Notes under the pieces: model-generated | The model's database searches: none | Told to the model about the DNA's origin: nothing | Seen by the model: only the letters and a program-made list of their open reading frames with translations | Position numbers and translations under genes: made by a program | Shown here: one piece after another, positions 17,052-25,430 of the stretch | Layout: the number at the start of each line of letters is the position of its first letter | Position numbering within the stretch: position 1 is the first letter of the stretch | Assembly (NCBI GenBank): GCA_049609325.1 | Contig: JBMYYK010000005.1 | Coordinates: 1-64,000, forward strand | DNA length: 64,000 nt | Direction of reading: 5' to 3' | Source of the DNA: GCA-2733415 sp049609325 | Lineage (GTDB): Bacteria > Bacteroidota > Bacteroidia > Flavobacteriales > Flavobacteriaceae

Positions 17052-17804
17052 TTAACTATTGTGTTCGCCTTCAATTTTGTGTTGTAGTGCAAAAAAAGCG
17101 CGCTTAGAAGCTTTTTCTTCAGCTTTTTTCTTTGAGGTGGCTCTGGCTTTCGCAATCACTCTGTCATCGATACGAAGTTTTACAGCAAAGTGTTTGGCCT
17201 CATCATTACCAGTATCATCATACACCAGATATTTGAATACTTTCTTTTCTTTTTGACACCATTCAATAAGTAAACTTTTATAGCTGATTACTTTTCCTTC
17301 TAAACGTTCAATATCTACATAAGGCCCAATAACGCTGTCATAGATAAAATGTTCACAGGCTTTATAGCCTTTGTCAAGAAATATAGCGCCAACTAAGGCT
17401 TCAAACACATTACCGTGAATATTTTCTCCGAAGTTAGCCTTACTCATTTTACTTTCTAACAACTCAAGAAGGTCTAAATCTTTACCGAGTTCATTCAAAT
17501 GCTCTCTACTTACAATTTTTGAGCGCATTTTAGTTAGATAGCCTTCATTACCGTGTGGTACTTTGTTAAATAAGTATTCAGCTATAATAGAACTTAGCAT
17601 GGCATCACCTAAAAACTCAAGGCGTTCATAACTTACCACATTTCCTTTGTCATCTTTTATATTTAAAGATCGATGGGTAAAAGCTTCTTTGAAATGAGTG
17701 ATGTTCTGTGGTTTGTAACCTATAATTTTTGACACTTTAATAAAGAAATCCCCGCCCTCGGTAGAAGTTTGAGATTTAAATATTTTACGAATAATTCGTT
17801 TCAT
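17052..17804 (-). CDS. rnc: Ribonuclease III
   Basis: The 250-residue double-strand-specific endoribonuclease processes rRNA and other structured RNAs. It has an RNase III domain with the catalytic signature ERLEFLGDAML (about 60) and the second acidic site in NVFEALVGAIFLDKGY (about 130). A C-terminal double-stranded RNA-binding domain ends in KKKAEEKASKRAF. It is the last gene of the acpP-fabF-rnc block, a common bacterial arrangement, 76 bp after fabF. Confidence 0.96.
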   Translation of the reverse strand: MKRIIRKIFKSQTSTEGGDFFIKVSKIIGYKPQNITHFKEAFTHRSLNIKDDKGNVVSYERLEFLGDAMLSSIIAEYLFNKVPHGNEGYLTKMRSKIVSREHLNELGKDLDLLELLESKMSKANFGENIHGNVFEALVGAIFLDKGYKACEHFIYDSVIGPYVDIERLEGKVISYKSLLIEWCQKEKKVFKYLVYDDTGNDEAKHFAVKLRIDDRVIAKARATSKKKAEEKASKRAFFALQHKIEGEHNS

Positions 17805-17880
17805 AGGTCAATACACTATGGGTTTCGTCTCACATACAATCGCAAATAAATAAATTTATTGTTGATGTCTTAAACTGTGT

Positions 17881-19131
17881 TTAGTCTAATTTTTTAAATA
17901 ACACACAAGCATTGTGTCCACCAAAGCCAAATGTGTTACTCATGACAACTTTCAGATCTCTTTTTTGAGCTTTGTTAAGTGTCAAGTTTAATTTAGAATC
18001 GATGTTTTCATCATGAGTTTCATGATTAATTGTAGGAGGTACGATACCATGTTTTAAAGCTAATATTGAGGCGATAGCTTCTATAGCTCCTGCGGCACCT
18101 AAAAGGTGTCCTGTCATCGATTTTGTAGAGTTAATGTTAAGTGTATAAGCATGATCGCCAAATACACGTTGTATAGCTTTAGATTCTGCAACATCACCTA
18201 ATGGTGTTGAGGTACCATGCATGTTAATAGCATCAACATCTGTAGTTGATAAACCAGCATCCTCAAGACAGTTTTTCATAACATTCATTGCGCCTAAACC
18301 TTCAGGGTGAGGGGCAGTCATGTGATGAGCATCTGCAGATAAACCACCACCAGCAAGTTCGGCGTAAATTGTAGCACCTCTTGCAATAGCATGTTCATAC
18401 TCTTCTAAAACTAATGTTCCTGCACCTTCACCTAATACAAAACCTTCTCTATTAGCGTCAAATGGTCTTGAGGCAGATTGAGGGTCGTCATTACGTGTAG
18501 ATAAAGCATGCATAGCGTTAAAACCACCAATACCAGATTCGGTTACGGCAGCTTCAGATCCACCAGATATGATTACATCAGCTTTGCCTAATCTGATGTA
18601 GTTCATAGCATCAATCATCGCATTTGCTGATGATGCACAGGCAGAAACAGTTGTAAAGTTAGGGCCTCTAAATCCGTATTTAATTGAGATGTGCCCAGGA
18701 GCAATATCAGCAATCATTTTAGGGATAAAGAACGGATTGAAACGTGGTGTGCCATTTCCTGTAGCAAAATTTGTTACTTCGTTTTGGAAGGTGTCTATAC
18801 CTCCAATTCCAGCACCCCAAATTACTCCAACTCTATCTTTGTTAATGTTGTCTATGTCTAGTCCAGAATCAATAATAGCTTCATCAGTAGCTACCATTGC
18901 GTATTGGGCGTAGATATCTAATTTTCTAGCAAACTTACGGTCCATAAAGTCTGTAGCCGTAAAGTTTTTTAGTTCACAGGCAAACTGTGTTTTGAAATTA
19001 GTAGCATCAAAGCGAGTAATAGGGGCCGCACCACTTTTACCATTAACCAAACCGTCCCAATACTCTTGAATATTGTTTCCTATTGGGGTAAGTGCTCCTA
19101 AACCTGTAACTACAACTCGCTTTAATTCCAT
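17881..19131 (-). CDS. fabF: Beta-ketoacyl-[acyl-carrier-protein] synthase II
   Basis: The 416-residue condensing enzyme performs fatty-acid elongation in the cytoplasm. The catalytic Cys is in VSACASS (about 164) and the two active-site His lie in NMHGTSTPLGD (about 303) and MTGHLLGAAGAIE (about 340). The start MELKRVVVTGLGALTPIG and the end NTFGFGGHNACVLF are typical of FabF. It follows acpP by 12 bp, so enzyme and carrier are co-expressed. Confidence 0.97.
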   Translation of the reverse strand: MELKRVVVTGLGALTPIGNNIQEYWDGLVNGKSGAAPITRFDATNFKTQFACELKNFTATDFMDRKFARKLDIYAQYAMVATDEAIIDSGLDIDNINKDRVGVIWGAGIGGIDTFQNEVTNFATGNGTPRFNPFFIPKMIADIAPGHISIKYGFRGPNFTTVSACASSANAMIDAMNYIRLGKADVIISGGSEAAVTESGIGGFNAMHALSTRNDDPQSASRPFDANREGFVLGEGAGTLVLEEYEHAIARGATIYAELAGGGLSADAHHMTAPHPEGLGAMNVMKNCLEDAGLSTTDVDAINMHGTSTPLGDVAESKAIQRVFGDHAYTLNINSTKSMTGHLLGAAGAIEAIASILALKHGIVPPTINHETHDENIDSKLNLTLNKAQKRDLKVVMSNTFGFGGHNACVLFKKLD

Positions 19132-19143
19132 ACTAAATACTTC

Positions 19144-19377
19144 TTATTTTGCTCCTTCTATATATGTAATAGCTTGACCAACAGTAGCAATGTTTTCTGC
19201 TTGGTCATCTGGGATTTGAATGTCAAATTCTTTTTCAAATTCCATAATCAATTCTACAGTATCTAATGAATCTGCTCCTAAGTCGTTTGTGAAACTTGCG
19301 TCTACTACAACTTCATTTTCATCAACTCCTAATTTGTCTACTATTATCGCTTTTACTCTTGATGCAATGTCTGACAT
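19144..19377 (-). CDS. acpP: Acyl carrier protein
   Basis: The 77-residue acidic protein carries growing acyl chains on a phosphopantetheine arm. The attachment serine is in DLGADSLDTVEL (about residue 37-40). Length and charge are standard. It is the first gene of the acpP-fabF-rnc operon. Confidence 0.97.
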   Translation of the reverse strand: MSDIASRVKAIIVDKLGVDENEVVVDASFTNDLGADSLDTVELIMEFEKEFDIQIPDDQAENIATVGQAITYIEGAK

Positions 19378-19406
19378 AATCTTTAATTTTTAAATTAGTT
19401 TAAGGG

Positions 19407-19414
19407 CAAAAGTA
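19407..19414 (-). promoter_or_regulatory. Candidate acpP operon -7 box
   Basis: TACTTTTG on the minus strand matches TAnnTTTG exactly and lies 29 bases before the acpP ATG. A TGG about 18 bases further upstream is a weak -33 candidate. Confidence 0.5.
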
Positions 19415-19554
19415 AAAAACTTTATTTTAAAACCATCTTTTCAATGAAAAATGTAACTTATTTTTTTTCATACAATGAAGTTAGCTGGCTTTTTCCCTTA
19501 ATTATAAATATTTATTCTTTCATTTGTAATGAATAACACATGTAGCTCAAAGAT

Positions 19555-20118
19555 ATGAAACGTATTGTAATTTTCGCATCTGGTTCCGGAACAAACGCAG
19601 AAAACATTATTAAGCACTTTCAAAATAGTGGTTTAGCCAAGGTTATTCATGTGTTGAGTAACAAGAAGGATGCCAAAGTTTTAGATAGAGCTACGGCTTT
19701 AGGTGTTGAAAACAGTAGCTTTAGTAAAGATGACTTGCTGAAAACATCAGCAATTTATGATTTAATGCTTGACATAAAACCTGATTTGATTGTTCTTGCT
19801 GGGTTTTTACTAAAGTTTCCTGAAAACATCATTTCTGCATTTCCAGATCAAATCATTAATGTGCACCCAGCGCTATTGCCAAAGTATGGCGGTAAAGGGA
19901 TGTATGGTGCGCATGTACACAAAGCAGTAGTGGCTAATAATGAAACTGAATCTGGCATCACGATTCATTATGTTAATGAACATTATGATGAGGGTAATAT
20001 CATTTTTCAAGCATCAACGCAATTATCTCCTTCAGATTCCTATGAAGATGTTGCTGTAAAAATTCATAAGCTGGAGTACAAGCATTTTCCGTTAGTTATT
20101 GAACAGTTGCTACAGTAA
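19555..20118 (+). CDS. purN: Phosphoribosylglycinamide formyltransferase
   Basis: The 187-residue folate-dependent enzyme of purine synthesis transfers a formyl group from 10-formyl-THF to GAR. Seen are the N-terminal FASGSGTNAENI phosphate-binding loop, the INVHPALLPKYGG block with the catalytic His, and SGITIHYVNEHYDEGNII with the conserved Asp. Length is typical. Its stop codon overlaps the start of rnhA by one base (TAATG), so the two are translationally coupled. Confidence 0.96.
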   Translation: MKRIVIFASGSGTNAENIIKHFQNSGLAKVIHVLSNKKDAKVLDRATALGVENSSFSKDDLLKTSAIYDLMLDIKPDLIVLAGFLLKFPENIISAFPDQIINVHPALLPKYGGKGMYGAHVHKAVVANNETESGITIHYVNEHYDEGNIIFQASTQLSPSDSYEDVAVKIHKLEYKHFPLVIEQLLQ

Positions 20119-20606
20119 TGTCTGCGCAAGTACATATATATACTGATGGTTCTTCTCGTGGTAATCCAGGGCCAGGTGGTTATGGTATAGTTATGGAATG
20201 GGTGGGTAAACCTTATGTTAAGGAATTTTCTCAAGGCTATAAAAAAACAACTAATAATAGAATGGAATTGCTGGCAGTTATAGTGGCGCTAGAGCTATTA
20301 AAAAAAGAGAATACCACCGTTAAAGTATTTACGGATTCTAAATATGTTGTAGATTCTGTTGAAAAGAAATGGCTGTTTGGTTGGGAAAAAAAAGCGTTTA
20401 AAGACAAAAAAAATCCTGATTTATGGAAACGTTTTTTAAAAACCTATAGAAAACATCAGGTCAGTTTTCAATGGATAAAAGGGCATAATAATCATAAGCA
20501 AAACGAACGTTGTGATTATTTAGCAGTTGAAGCATCAAAAAAAGAACGACTTTTAGTAGATGAAAACTACGATAAACCTCATGATGGTATGCAATTTGAT
20601 ATCTAA
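20118..20606 (+). CDS. rnhA: Ribonuclease HI
   Basis: The 162-residue enzyme cleaves RNA in RNA-DNA hybrids (R-loops, primers). The catalytic acidic residues are in YTDGSSRGNPGPGGYG, NNRMELLAVI and TDSKYVVDS, with a fourth in the C-terminal ERCDYLA after WIKGHNNHKQN. It overlaps purN by one base and is followed by a secreted START-like protein. Confidence 0.96.
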   Translation: MSAQVHIYTDGSSRGNPGPGGYGIVMEWVGKPYVKEFSQGYKKTTNNRMELLAVIVALELLKKENTTVKVFTDSKYVVDSVEKKWLFGWEKKAFKDKKNPDLWKRFLKTYRKHQVSFQWIKGHNNHKQNERCDYLAVEASKKERLLVDENYDKPHDGMQFDI

Positions 20607-20635
20607 GTAATATGTTAGGTATTAGAATTTTAGAA

Positions 20636-21232
20636 ATGAAAAAGTTGGTGTTATATGTGTTGTTTGTGGTGTGTTCCTTTGTCGGGCATTCTCAAACCAA
20701 TTGGGAGCTTAAAAAAGAAGACTCTGGCATACAGGTATATACTCGTAGTATTCCCTCATCAACAATAAAAGAGTACAAAGCTACAATGGTAGTCAATAGC
20801 ACAATAGAAATTGTTGTTGAGAAAATTATGACTCCTAATGAGTTAAAATATTGGAATTATAAAATTACGGAGAGTAAACTGTTGAAAAAAATATCAAGTA
20901 ATGAGTTGATAATTTATATGTATAATGATTTTCCTTGGCCTATAAAAGATAGAGATCATATATCGCAATTAACTCTTGAGCAATTAAATGCATTAACTTA
21001 TAAAATCAATATTGCATCACTGCCAAATTACCTATCATTACATCATTCTGCAATTAGAATTGATAAGTTTTCTGGGTTTTGGTTGATAGAAAACACAGCT
21101 AAAGGTGTAAAAATCACACAGCAAATGCATGGTGAACCTAAAGGGCATCTGCCATCGGCAATCATTAATTCAACTCTAACAAGAGCCCCTTTTCAAACGT
21201 TTAAAAACTTAAAACACATCCTAACTAATTAA
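20636..21232 (+). CDS. Secreted START-like domain protein
   Basis: This 198-residue protein has a signal peptide (MKKLVLYVLFVVCSF... ending GHSQ). It then has a START/SRPBCC-like fold: WELKKEDSGIQVYTRSIPSS at the start, NDFPWPIKDRDHI in the middle, and a long C-terminal helix near LTRAPFQTFKNLKHIL. Such domains bind lipids or other hydrophobic ligands; the ligand here is unknown and the site would be periplasmic or outer-membrane. I use ATG 20636 because the signal peptide starts there; an in-frame ATG at 20612 would add eight residues before it. It lies 29 bp after rnhA. Confidence 0.8.
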   Translation: MKKLVLYVLFVVCSFVGHSQTNWELKKEDSGIQVYTRSIPSSTIKEYKATMVVNSTIEIVVEKIMTPNELKYWNYKITESKLLKKISSNELIIYMYNDFPWPIKDRDHISQLTLEQLNALTYKINIASLPNYLSLHHSAIRIDKFSGFWLIENTAKGVKITQQMHGEPKGHLPSAIINSTLTRAPFQTFKNLKHILTN

Positions 21233-21263
21233 TAAACAGTATTTTGTGGTTTTGTTTTAACAG

Positions 21264-21294
21264 TTTGATATAGCAAATAAATTACGTAATTTTG
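21264..21294 (+). promoter_or_regulatory. Promoter of the PfkB kinase gene
   Basis: TTTG (21264-21267), 19 bases, then TAATTTTG (21287-21294) is an exact fit to the Bacteroidota vegetative promoter; the ATG is 17 bases further on. Confidence 0.75.
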
Positions 21295-21310
21295 CAAAAA
21301 ATTTACTTAA

Positions 21311-22240
21311 ATGAACAAACTTTTAATTGTCGGAACAGTTGCATTTGATGCTATAGAAACGCCATTTGGTAAAACTGATAAAATATTAGGTGGTGCAGCC
21401 ACGTATATCGGACTTTCAGCAGCAAATTTTAATAATGTAGATAGCGCTATTGTTTCTGTAATAGGAGATGATTTTCCGCAAGAATACATAGATTTACTTA
21501 AAAACAAAAATATCAACTTAGACGGTTTAGAAACTGTACAAGGCGGTAAAACGTTTTTCTGGTCAGGACGTTATCATAATGACATGAATTCTCGTGATAC
21601 GTTAGATACACAATTAAATGTTTTAGAACATTTTAATCCAGTTGTTCCTAATGATTACAAAGATGCTGATGTGGTAATGTTAGGAAATTTGCATCCTTTA
21701 GTACAATTAGGAGTTATTGAGCAAATGACAAAAAAGCCAAAATTAGTAGTGTTAGATACTATGAATTTTTGGATGGACTGTGCTTTAGAAGAGTTAAAGC
21801 AAGTTATTGCTAAGGTAGATGTGATTACAATTAATGATGAAGAAGCGAGGCAATTATCTGGTGAATATTCACTAGTAAAAGCAGCAAGAGTAATTTCTGA
21901 AATGGGACCAAAATATGTGGTGATTAAAAAAGGAGAACATGGGGCTTTAATTTTTGATAAAGACAATGTATTTTTTGCACCAGCATTACCATTAGAAGAA
22001 GTATTTGATCCTACTGGAGCTGGAGATACCTTTGCTGGAGGATTTTCAGGATACATAGCTAGTACTGATGATGTGTCTTTTGAAAACATGAAGAAGGCCA
22101 TTGTTCACGGTTCAAACTTAGCATCATTTTGTGTAGAGAAATTTGGAACAGAGCGTATGGAACACTTAGCTAAAACCGAAGTATCCAATCGTTTATTACA
22201 GTTCAAAGAATTGACACAATTTGAAATAGAATTAAACTAA
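21311..22240 (+). CDS. PfkB family carbohydrate/nucleoside kinase
   Basis: The 309-residue ribokinase-superfamily enzyme phosphorylates a sugar or nucleoside. Features are GGAATYIGLSAANF near the N-terminus (substrate side), TINDEEARQLSG, and the signature DPTGAGDTFAGGFSGY (about 235-250) with the catalytic Asp. The substrate cannot be read from sequence. Its place between purN-rnhA and purF hints at nucleoside or ribose salvage, but its own promoter and terminator separate it from both. Confidence 0.88.
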   Translation: MNKLLIVGTVAFDAIETPFGKTDKILGGAATYIGLSAANFNNVDSAIVSVIGDDFPQEYIDLLKNKNINLDGLETVQGGKTFFWSGRYHNDMNSRDTLDTQLNVLEHFNPVVPNDYKDADVVMLGNLHPLVQLGVIEQMTKKPKLVVLDTMNFWMDCALEELKQVIAKVDVITINDEEARQLSGEYSLVKAARVISEMGPKYVVIKKGEHGALIFDKDNVFFAPALPLEEVFDPTGAGDTFAGGFSGYIASTDDVSFENMKKAIVHGSNLASFCVEKFGTERMEHLAKTEVSNRLLQFKELTQFEIELN

Positions 22241-22243
22241 ACT

Positions 22244-22269
22244 AACGCGCTGAATTCAGCGCGTTTTTT
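22244..22269 (+). terminator. Rho-independent terminator after the PfkB gene
   Basis: AACGCGCTGA pairs perfectly with TCAGCGCGTT (a palindrome with central ATTC bases), followed by a T run. Confidence 0.9.
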
Positions 22270-22323
22270 AATAAAACAAACAACTAAACTCATACTCTCT
22301 TTGAGTATACAACACAACTAAAA

Positions 22324-24219
22324 ATGAGTGACGCTTTAAAACATGAGTGCGGTATAGCGCTAATCAGATTATTAAAACCTTTAGAGTATTATAAAGAAAA
22401 ATATGGTACTGCATTTTACGGGGTAAATAAAATGTATCTGATGATGGAAAAACAGCACAACAGAGGGCAAGATGGTGCTGGTTTAGCAAGTATAAAGTTA
22501 GATATGAAACCAGGTCAACGTTATATTAGTCGTGTACGATCTAATAAACAACAGCCTATACAAGATGTTTTTGCACAAATTAATGAAAGGATAAATGGCG
22601 CGTTACAGGCAGATCAAACTATAGGTAATGATGTGCAACGTTTGAAAGAAGAAGTGCCTTATGTGGGTGAGCTACTTTTAGGTCATGTGCGCTATGGAAC
22701 ATTTGGTAAAAACAGTATTGAAAGTGTACATCCGTTTTTAAGACAAAACAACTGGATGCACAGAAATTTAATTGTTGCAGGGAATTTTAATATGACTAAT
22801 GTTGGACAATTGTTTCAAGATTTAGTTGATTTAGGGCAGCATCCTAAAGCAGAAGCAGATACGGTAACTATCATGGAAAAAATAGGTCATTTTTTAGATG
22901 ATCAGGTTGATAGTTTGTATCATGACTTGAAACAAGAAGGTTATTCTAAAGTTGAAGCTTCACCAGTTATTGCCGAAAAATTAGATGTGGCCGCTATATT
23001 AGAAGAGTCTTCTAAAAAATGGGATGGAGGTTATGCAATGGCCGGGTTAATTGGTCATGGTGATGCTTTTGTACTACGTGATCCAGCAGGAATACGTCCG
23101 GCGTACTATTATCAAGATGATGAAATAGTTGTTGTAGCGTCAGAACGTCCGGTAATTCAAACGGTATTTAATGTTGATGTTAATGATGTTGTTGAGCTTG
23201 ATCCAGGTAAAGCAATAGTGGTTAAGAAAAACGGGGCAGTTTCAATAAAGCAAATTATTGAGCCGTTAGAAAAGAAAGCATGCTCATTTGAACGCATATA
23301 TTTTTCTAGAGGTAGTGATCAAGATATTTATAAGGAGCGTAAACAATTAGGACGTTTATTGTTTCCTCAAATTATGGAGTCTATTGATAATGATATTGAA
23401 AACTCTGTATTTTCATTTATACCAAATACAGCAGAAGTGTCGTATTATGGAATGATTAAGGAAGGTGAATTGAGTTTGAATAAGCAAAAAGAATTGTTGC
23501 TAAATCAAAAGGAAAATCAAACGCCAGAACGCATTAAAGACATTTTAGCAAAGCGTTTACGAACTGAGAAGATAGCAATTAAAGATGCCAAATTAAGAAC
23601 ATTCATTACAGATGATGATAGTAGGGATGATTTGGTAGCTCACGTATATGATATCACTTACGGTTCAGTAAAACCTACAGATAATTTGGTAATAATTGAC
23701 GACAGTATTGTTAGAGGAACAACTTTACAAAAAAGTATACTTACAATGATGGATCGTTTAAACCCGAAGAAGATCATTGTAGTGTCATCAGCGCCACAAA
23801 TCAGATATCCTGATTGTTATGGGATAGACATGGCTAACCTAGAAGGTCTAGTTGCTTTTAGGGCTATGTTGGCATTATTGAAAGAGGATGACAAATATCA
23901 CTTGGTAGAAGAAGTGTATCATAAATGTAAGGCTCAGGTAGGTTTAGCAGATGTTGATGTTAAAAATTATGTGAAAGAGTTGTACGAGATATATACTGAC
24001 GAACAAATTTCAAAGAAAATTGCCGAGTTGCTTAGCGCAGATCATTTAAATGCAAAAGTTGATATCATATATCAAACGGTTGAGAACTTGCACAAAGCTT
24101 GTCCGGATAACTTAGGTGATTGGTATTTTACAGGAAATTACCCAACACCAGGGGGGCATAGAGTTGTGAATAAAGCATTCATTAATTTCTTTGAAGGGAA
24201 TAAAGAAAGAGCTTATTAA
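22324..24219 (+). CDS. purF: Amidophosphoribosyltransferase (long Bacteroidota form)
   Basis: The 631-residue enzyme performs the first committed step of purine synthesis, glutamine plus PRPP to phosphoribosylamine. The glutaminase half has its nucleophile at Cys9 (HECGIALIR) after a short propeptide that should be removed. The PRPP loop is IIDDSIVRGTTL in the C-terminal half. It is over 100 residues longer than typical PurF (about 470-510), with insertions after HVRYGTFG and a long C-terminal extension. It seems to be transcribed alone. Catalysis is inferred from the two intact active-site motifs. Confidence 0.9.
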   Translation: MSDALKHECGIALIRLLKPLEYYKEKYGTAFYGVNKMYLMMEKQHNRGQDGAGLASIKLDMKPGQRYISRVRSNKQQPIQDVFAQINERINGALQADQTIGNDVQRLKEEVPYVGELLLGHVRYGTFGKNSIESVHPFLRQNNWMHRNLIVAGNFNMTNVGQLFQDLVDLGQHPKAEADTVTIMEKIGHFLDDQVDSLYHDLKQEGYSKVEASPVIAEKLDVAAILEESSKKWDGGYAMAGLIGHGDAFVLRDPAGIRPAYYYQDDEIVVVASERPVIQTVFNVDVNDVVELDPGKAIVVKKNGAVSIKQIIEPLEKKACSFERIYFSRGSDQDIYKERKQLGRLLFPQIMESIDNDIENSVFSFIPNTAEVSYYGMIKEGELSLNKQKELLLNQKENQTPERIKDILAKRLRTEKIAIKDAKLRTFITDDDSRDDLVAHVYDITYGSVKPTDNLVIIDDSIVRGTTLQKSILTMMDRLNPKKIIVVSSAPQIRYPDCYGIDMANLEGLVAFRAMLALLKEDDKYHLVEEVYHKCKAQVGLADVDVKNYVKELYEIYTDEQISKKIAELLSADHLNAKVDIIYQTVENLHKACPDNLGDWYFTGNYPTPGGHRVVNKAFINFFEGNKERAY

Positions 24220-24290
24220 TAGGTTATATCTACTGGTGAACAAATATATTGGCCATTTGTCTATTTATTTTTTATAAATTAACAAATGTT

Positions 24291-24375
24291 TATATATTGC
24301 ACCTACCATAACATAAGTAGGTTAAGTTCATGGTAGATTTGGGGCAAAAAAGGCAAGTTAATTCTTGCCTTTTTT
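24291..24375 (+). ncRNA. Candidate small RNA, copy 1
   Basis: After TTAACAAATG and a TATATATTGC box the body can form either ACCTAC/GTAGGT (24301-24306 with 24317-24322) or CTACCAT/ATGGTAG (24303-24309 with 24330-24336). These two are mutually exclusive. It ends in a strong terminator. The near-perfect second copy and the conserved upstream blocks argue for a real transcript of about 75-85 nt. The 5' end is a guess. No Rfam class was recognised. Confidence 0.5.
24346..24375 (+). terminator. Terminator of candidate small RNA copy 1
   Basis: AAAAAAGGCAAG pairs perfectly with CTTGCCTTTTTT around TTAATT. Confidence 0.85.
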
Positions 24376-24523
24376 ATTGAAATATGTTCAACAAGTCCAT
24401 CAGTTTGAATTTGTTGTAAGAATTGTTTTTACAACAAATATTAATGGTTTTATGCTGCATTTGTGTAGTTCAACAAATATTATGGCAGTTTGTCTGAATT
24501 ATTGTAATGGGTTAACAAATGTT

Positions 24524-24608
24524 TATATATTGCACCTACCATAACATAAGTAGGTTAAGTTCATGGTAGATTTGGGGCAAAAAAGGCAAGTTAATTCTTG
24601 TCTTTTTT
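24524..24608 (+). ncRNA. Candidate small RNA, copy 2
   Basis: It is identical to copy 1 through both alternative hairpins. The C-to-T change at 24601 falls in the terminator's right arm and keeps pairing as G-U. The spacer before it has unrelated sequence except for the shared upstream blocks. Confidence 0.5.
24579..24608 (+). terminator. Terminator of candidate small RNA copy 2
   Basis: Same stem as copy 1 with one G-U pair (CTTGTC instead of CTTGCC), followed by T6. Confidence 0.8.
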
Positions 24609-24627
24609 ATTGGAATAAACTTTCAAT

Positions 24628-24668
24628 TATAACAAAAAGGGTTAGCATAAGCTAACCCTTTTTGTTAT
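24628..24668. terminator. Bidirectional terminator after sodA
   Basis: TATAACAAAAAGGGTTAGC and its exact complement flank a 4-base loop (ATAA); T and A tracts are on both strands. It serves sodA from the minus side and backs up the small RNA terminators from the plus side. Confidence 0.93.
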
Positions 24669-24684
24669 ATAAGTAAATTAAAAC

Positions 24685-25293
24685 TTATTTATGTTCTGCG
24701 TAACGTCTTTCAACTTCGTTCCAGTTTATAACTTTAAAAAACGCATCAATATAGTCTGGTCTTCTGTTTTGGTAGTTTAAGTAATATGCGTGTTCCCAAA
24801 CATCTAATCCTAAAATAGGTGTTCCTCCACAAGTAATGCCAGGCATTAGTGGATTGTCTTGATTAGGTGTAGAGCAAACGCTAATTTTTCCGCCTTTGTG
24901 TACACATAACCATGCCCAACCAGATCCGAATTGTGTAGCAGCAGCTTTTGAGAAAGCCTCAATAAAAGCGTCTTTTGAACCGAATTCTGCTTCAATAGCA
25001 TCTTTTAAGTCTCCAGATAAATATCCTCTGTCTTCAGGGTTCATTACTGTCCAGAATAAAGAGTGGTTGTAAAATCCACCACCGTTATTTCTAACAGCGC
25101 TATTGTTCATGTCTAAATTAGTAAGAATGTCTTCAATAGATTTTCCTTCTAAATCAGTACCAGCAATAGCAGCGTTTAATTTAGTTGTATATCCGTTATG
25201 ATGCTTTGAATGGTGAATCTCCATTGTTCTAGCGTCAATATGTGGTTCTAATGCATCGTATGCGTATGATAATTTTGGTAATTCAAAAGCCAT
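24685..25293 (-). CDS. sodA: Superoxide dismutase (Fe/Mn family)
   Basis: The 202-residue cytoplasmic enzyme converts superoxide to peroxide and oxygen. Metal ligands are visible: His in MEIHHSKHHNGY (about 27), His in NNGGGFYNHSLFW (about 77), and Asp and His in DVWEHAYYLNYQNRRPDY (about 165-169). Fe or Mn preference cannot be set with confidence, so the symbol is nominal. It has its own -7 box (TAAATTTG) and a strong terminator. Confidence 0.95.
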   Translation of the reverse strand: MAFELPKLSYAYDALEPHIDARTMEIHHSKHHNGYTTKLNAAIAGTDLEGKSIEDILTNLDMNNSAVRNNGGGFYNHSLFWTVMNPEDRGYLSGDLKDAIEAEFGSKDAFIEAFSKAAATQFGSGWAWLCVHKGGKISVCSTPNQDNPLMPGITCGGTPILGLDVWEHAYYLNYQNRRPDYIDAFFKVINWNEVERRYAEHK

Positions 25294-25331
25294 AATTGTT
25301 TGTTTTAAAAGATTAGAAATTTAATTCAACC

Positions 25332-25339
25332 CAAATTTA
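25332..25339 (-). promoter_or_regulatory. Candidate sodA -7 box
   Basis: TAAATTTG on the minus strand matches TAnnTTTG exactly, 38 bases before the sodA ATG. Confidence 0.5.
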
Positions 25340-25430
25340 CAAAAACAAACAAGAAGAAGTTATCAATTAAAATAATTAATCTTTATTGCACGATATAGTT
25401 TGTATATTGTAAGGCCTAAAAATACATTGA

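Larger units (their letters stand above)
24238..24617 (+). repeat. Tandem direct repeat, 147 bp, offset 233 bp
   Basis: 24238-24384 recurs at 24471-24617. The last 106 bases of each copy (from 24279 and 24512) differ at only two positions. The first 40 or so bases are more diverged but keep ACAAATAT, TGGC, TTTGTCT and TTAACAAATG in register. A further partial ACAACAAATATTAATGG lies between them at 24431. The unit holds the candidate RNA genes listed separately. Confidence 0.93.

Noticed and set aside
24330..24380. 16-codon frame starting at ATG 24330 inside small RNA copy 1
   Set aside because: It overlaps the terminator, and in copy 2 the stop is lost (TGA to TGG). The bases are better explained by RNA pairing, although the C/T change is also synonymous.
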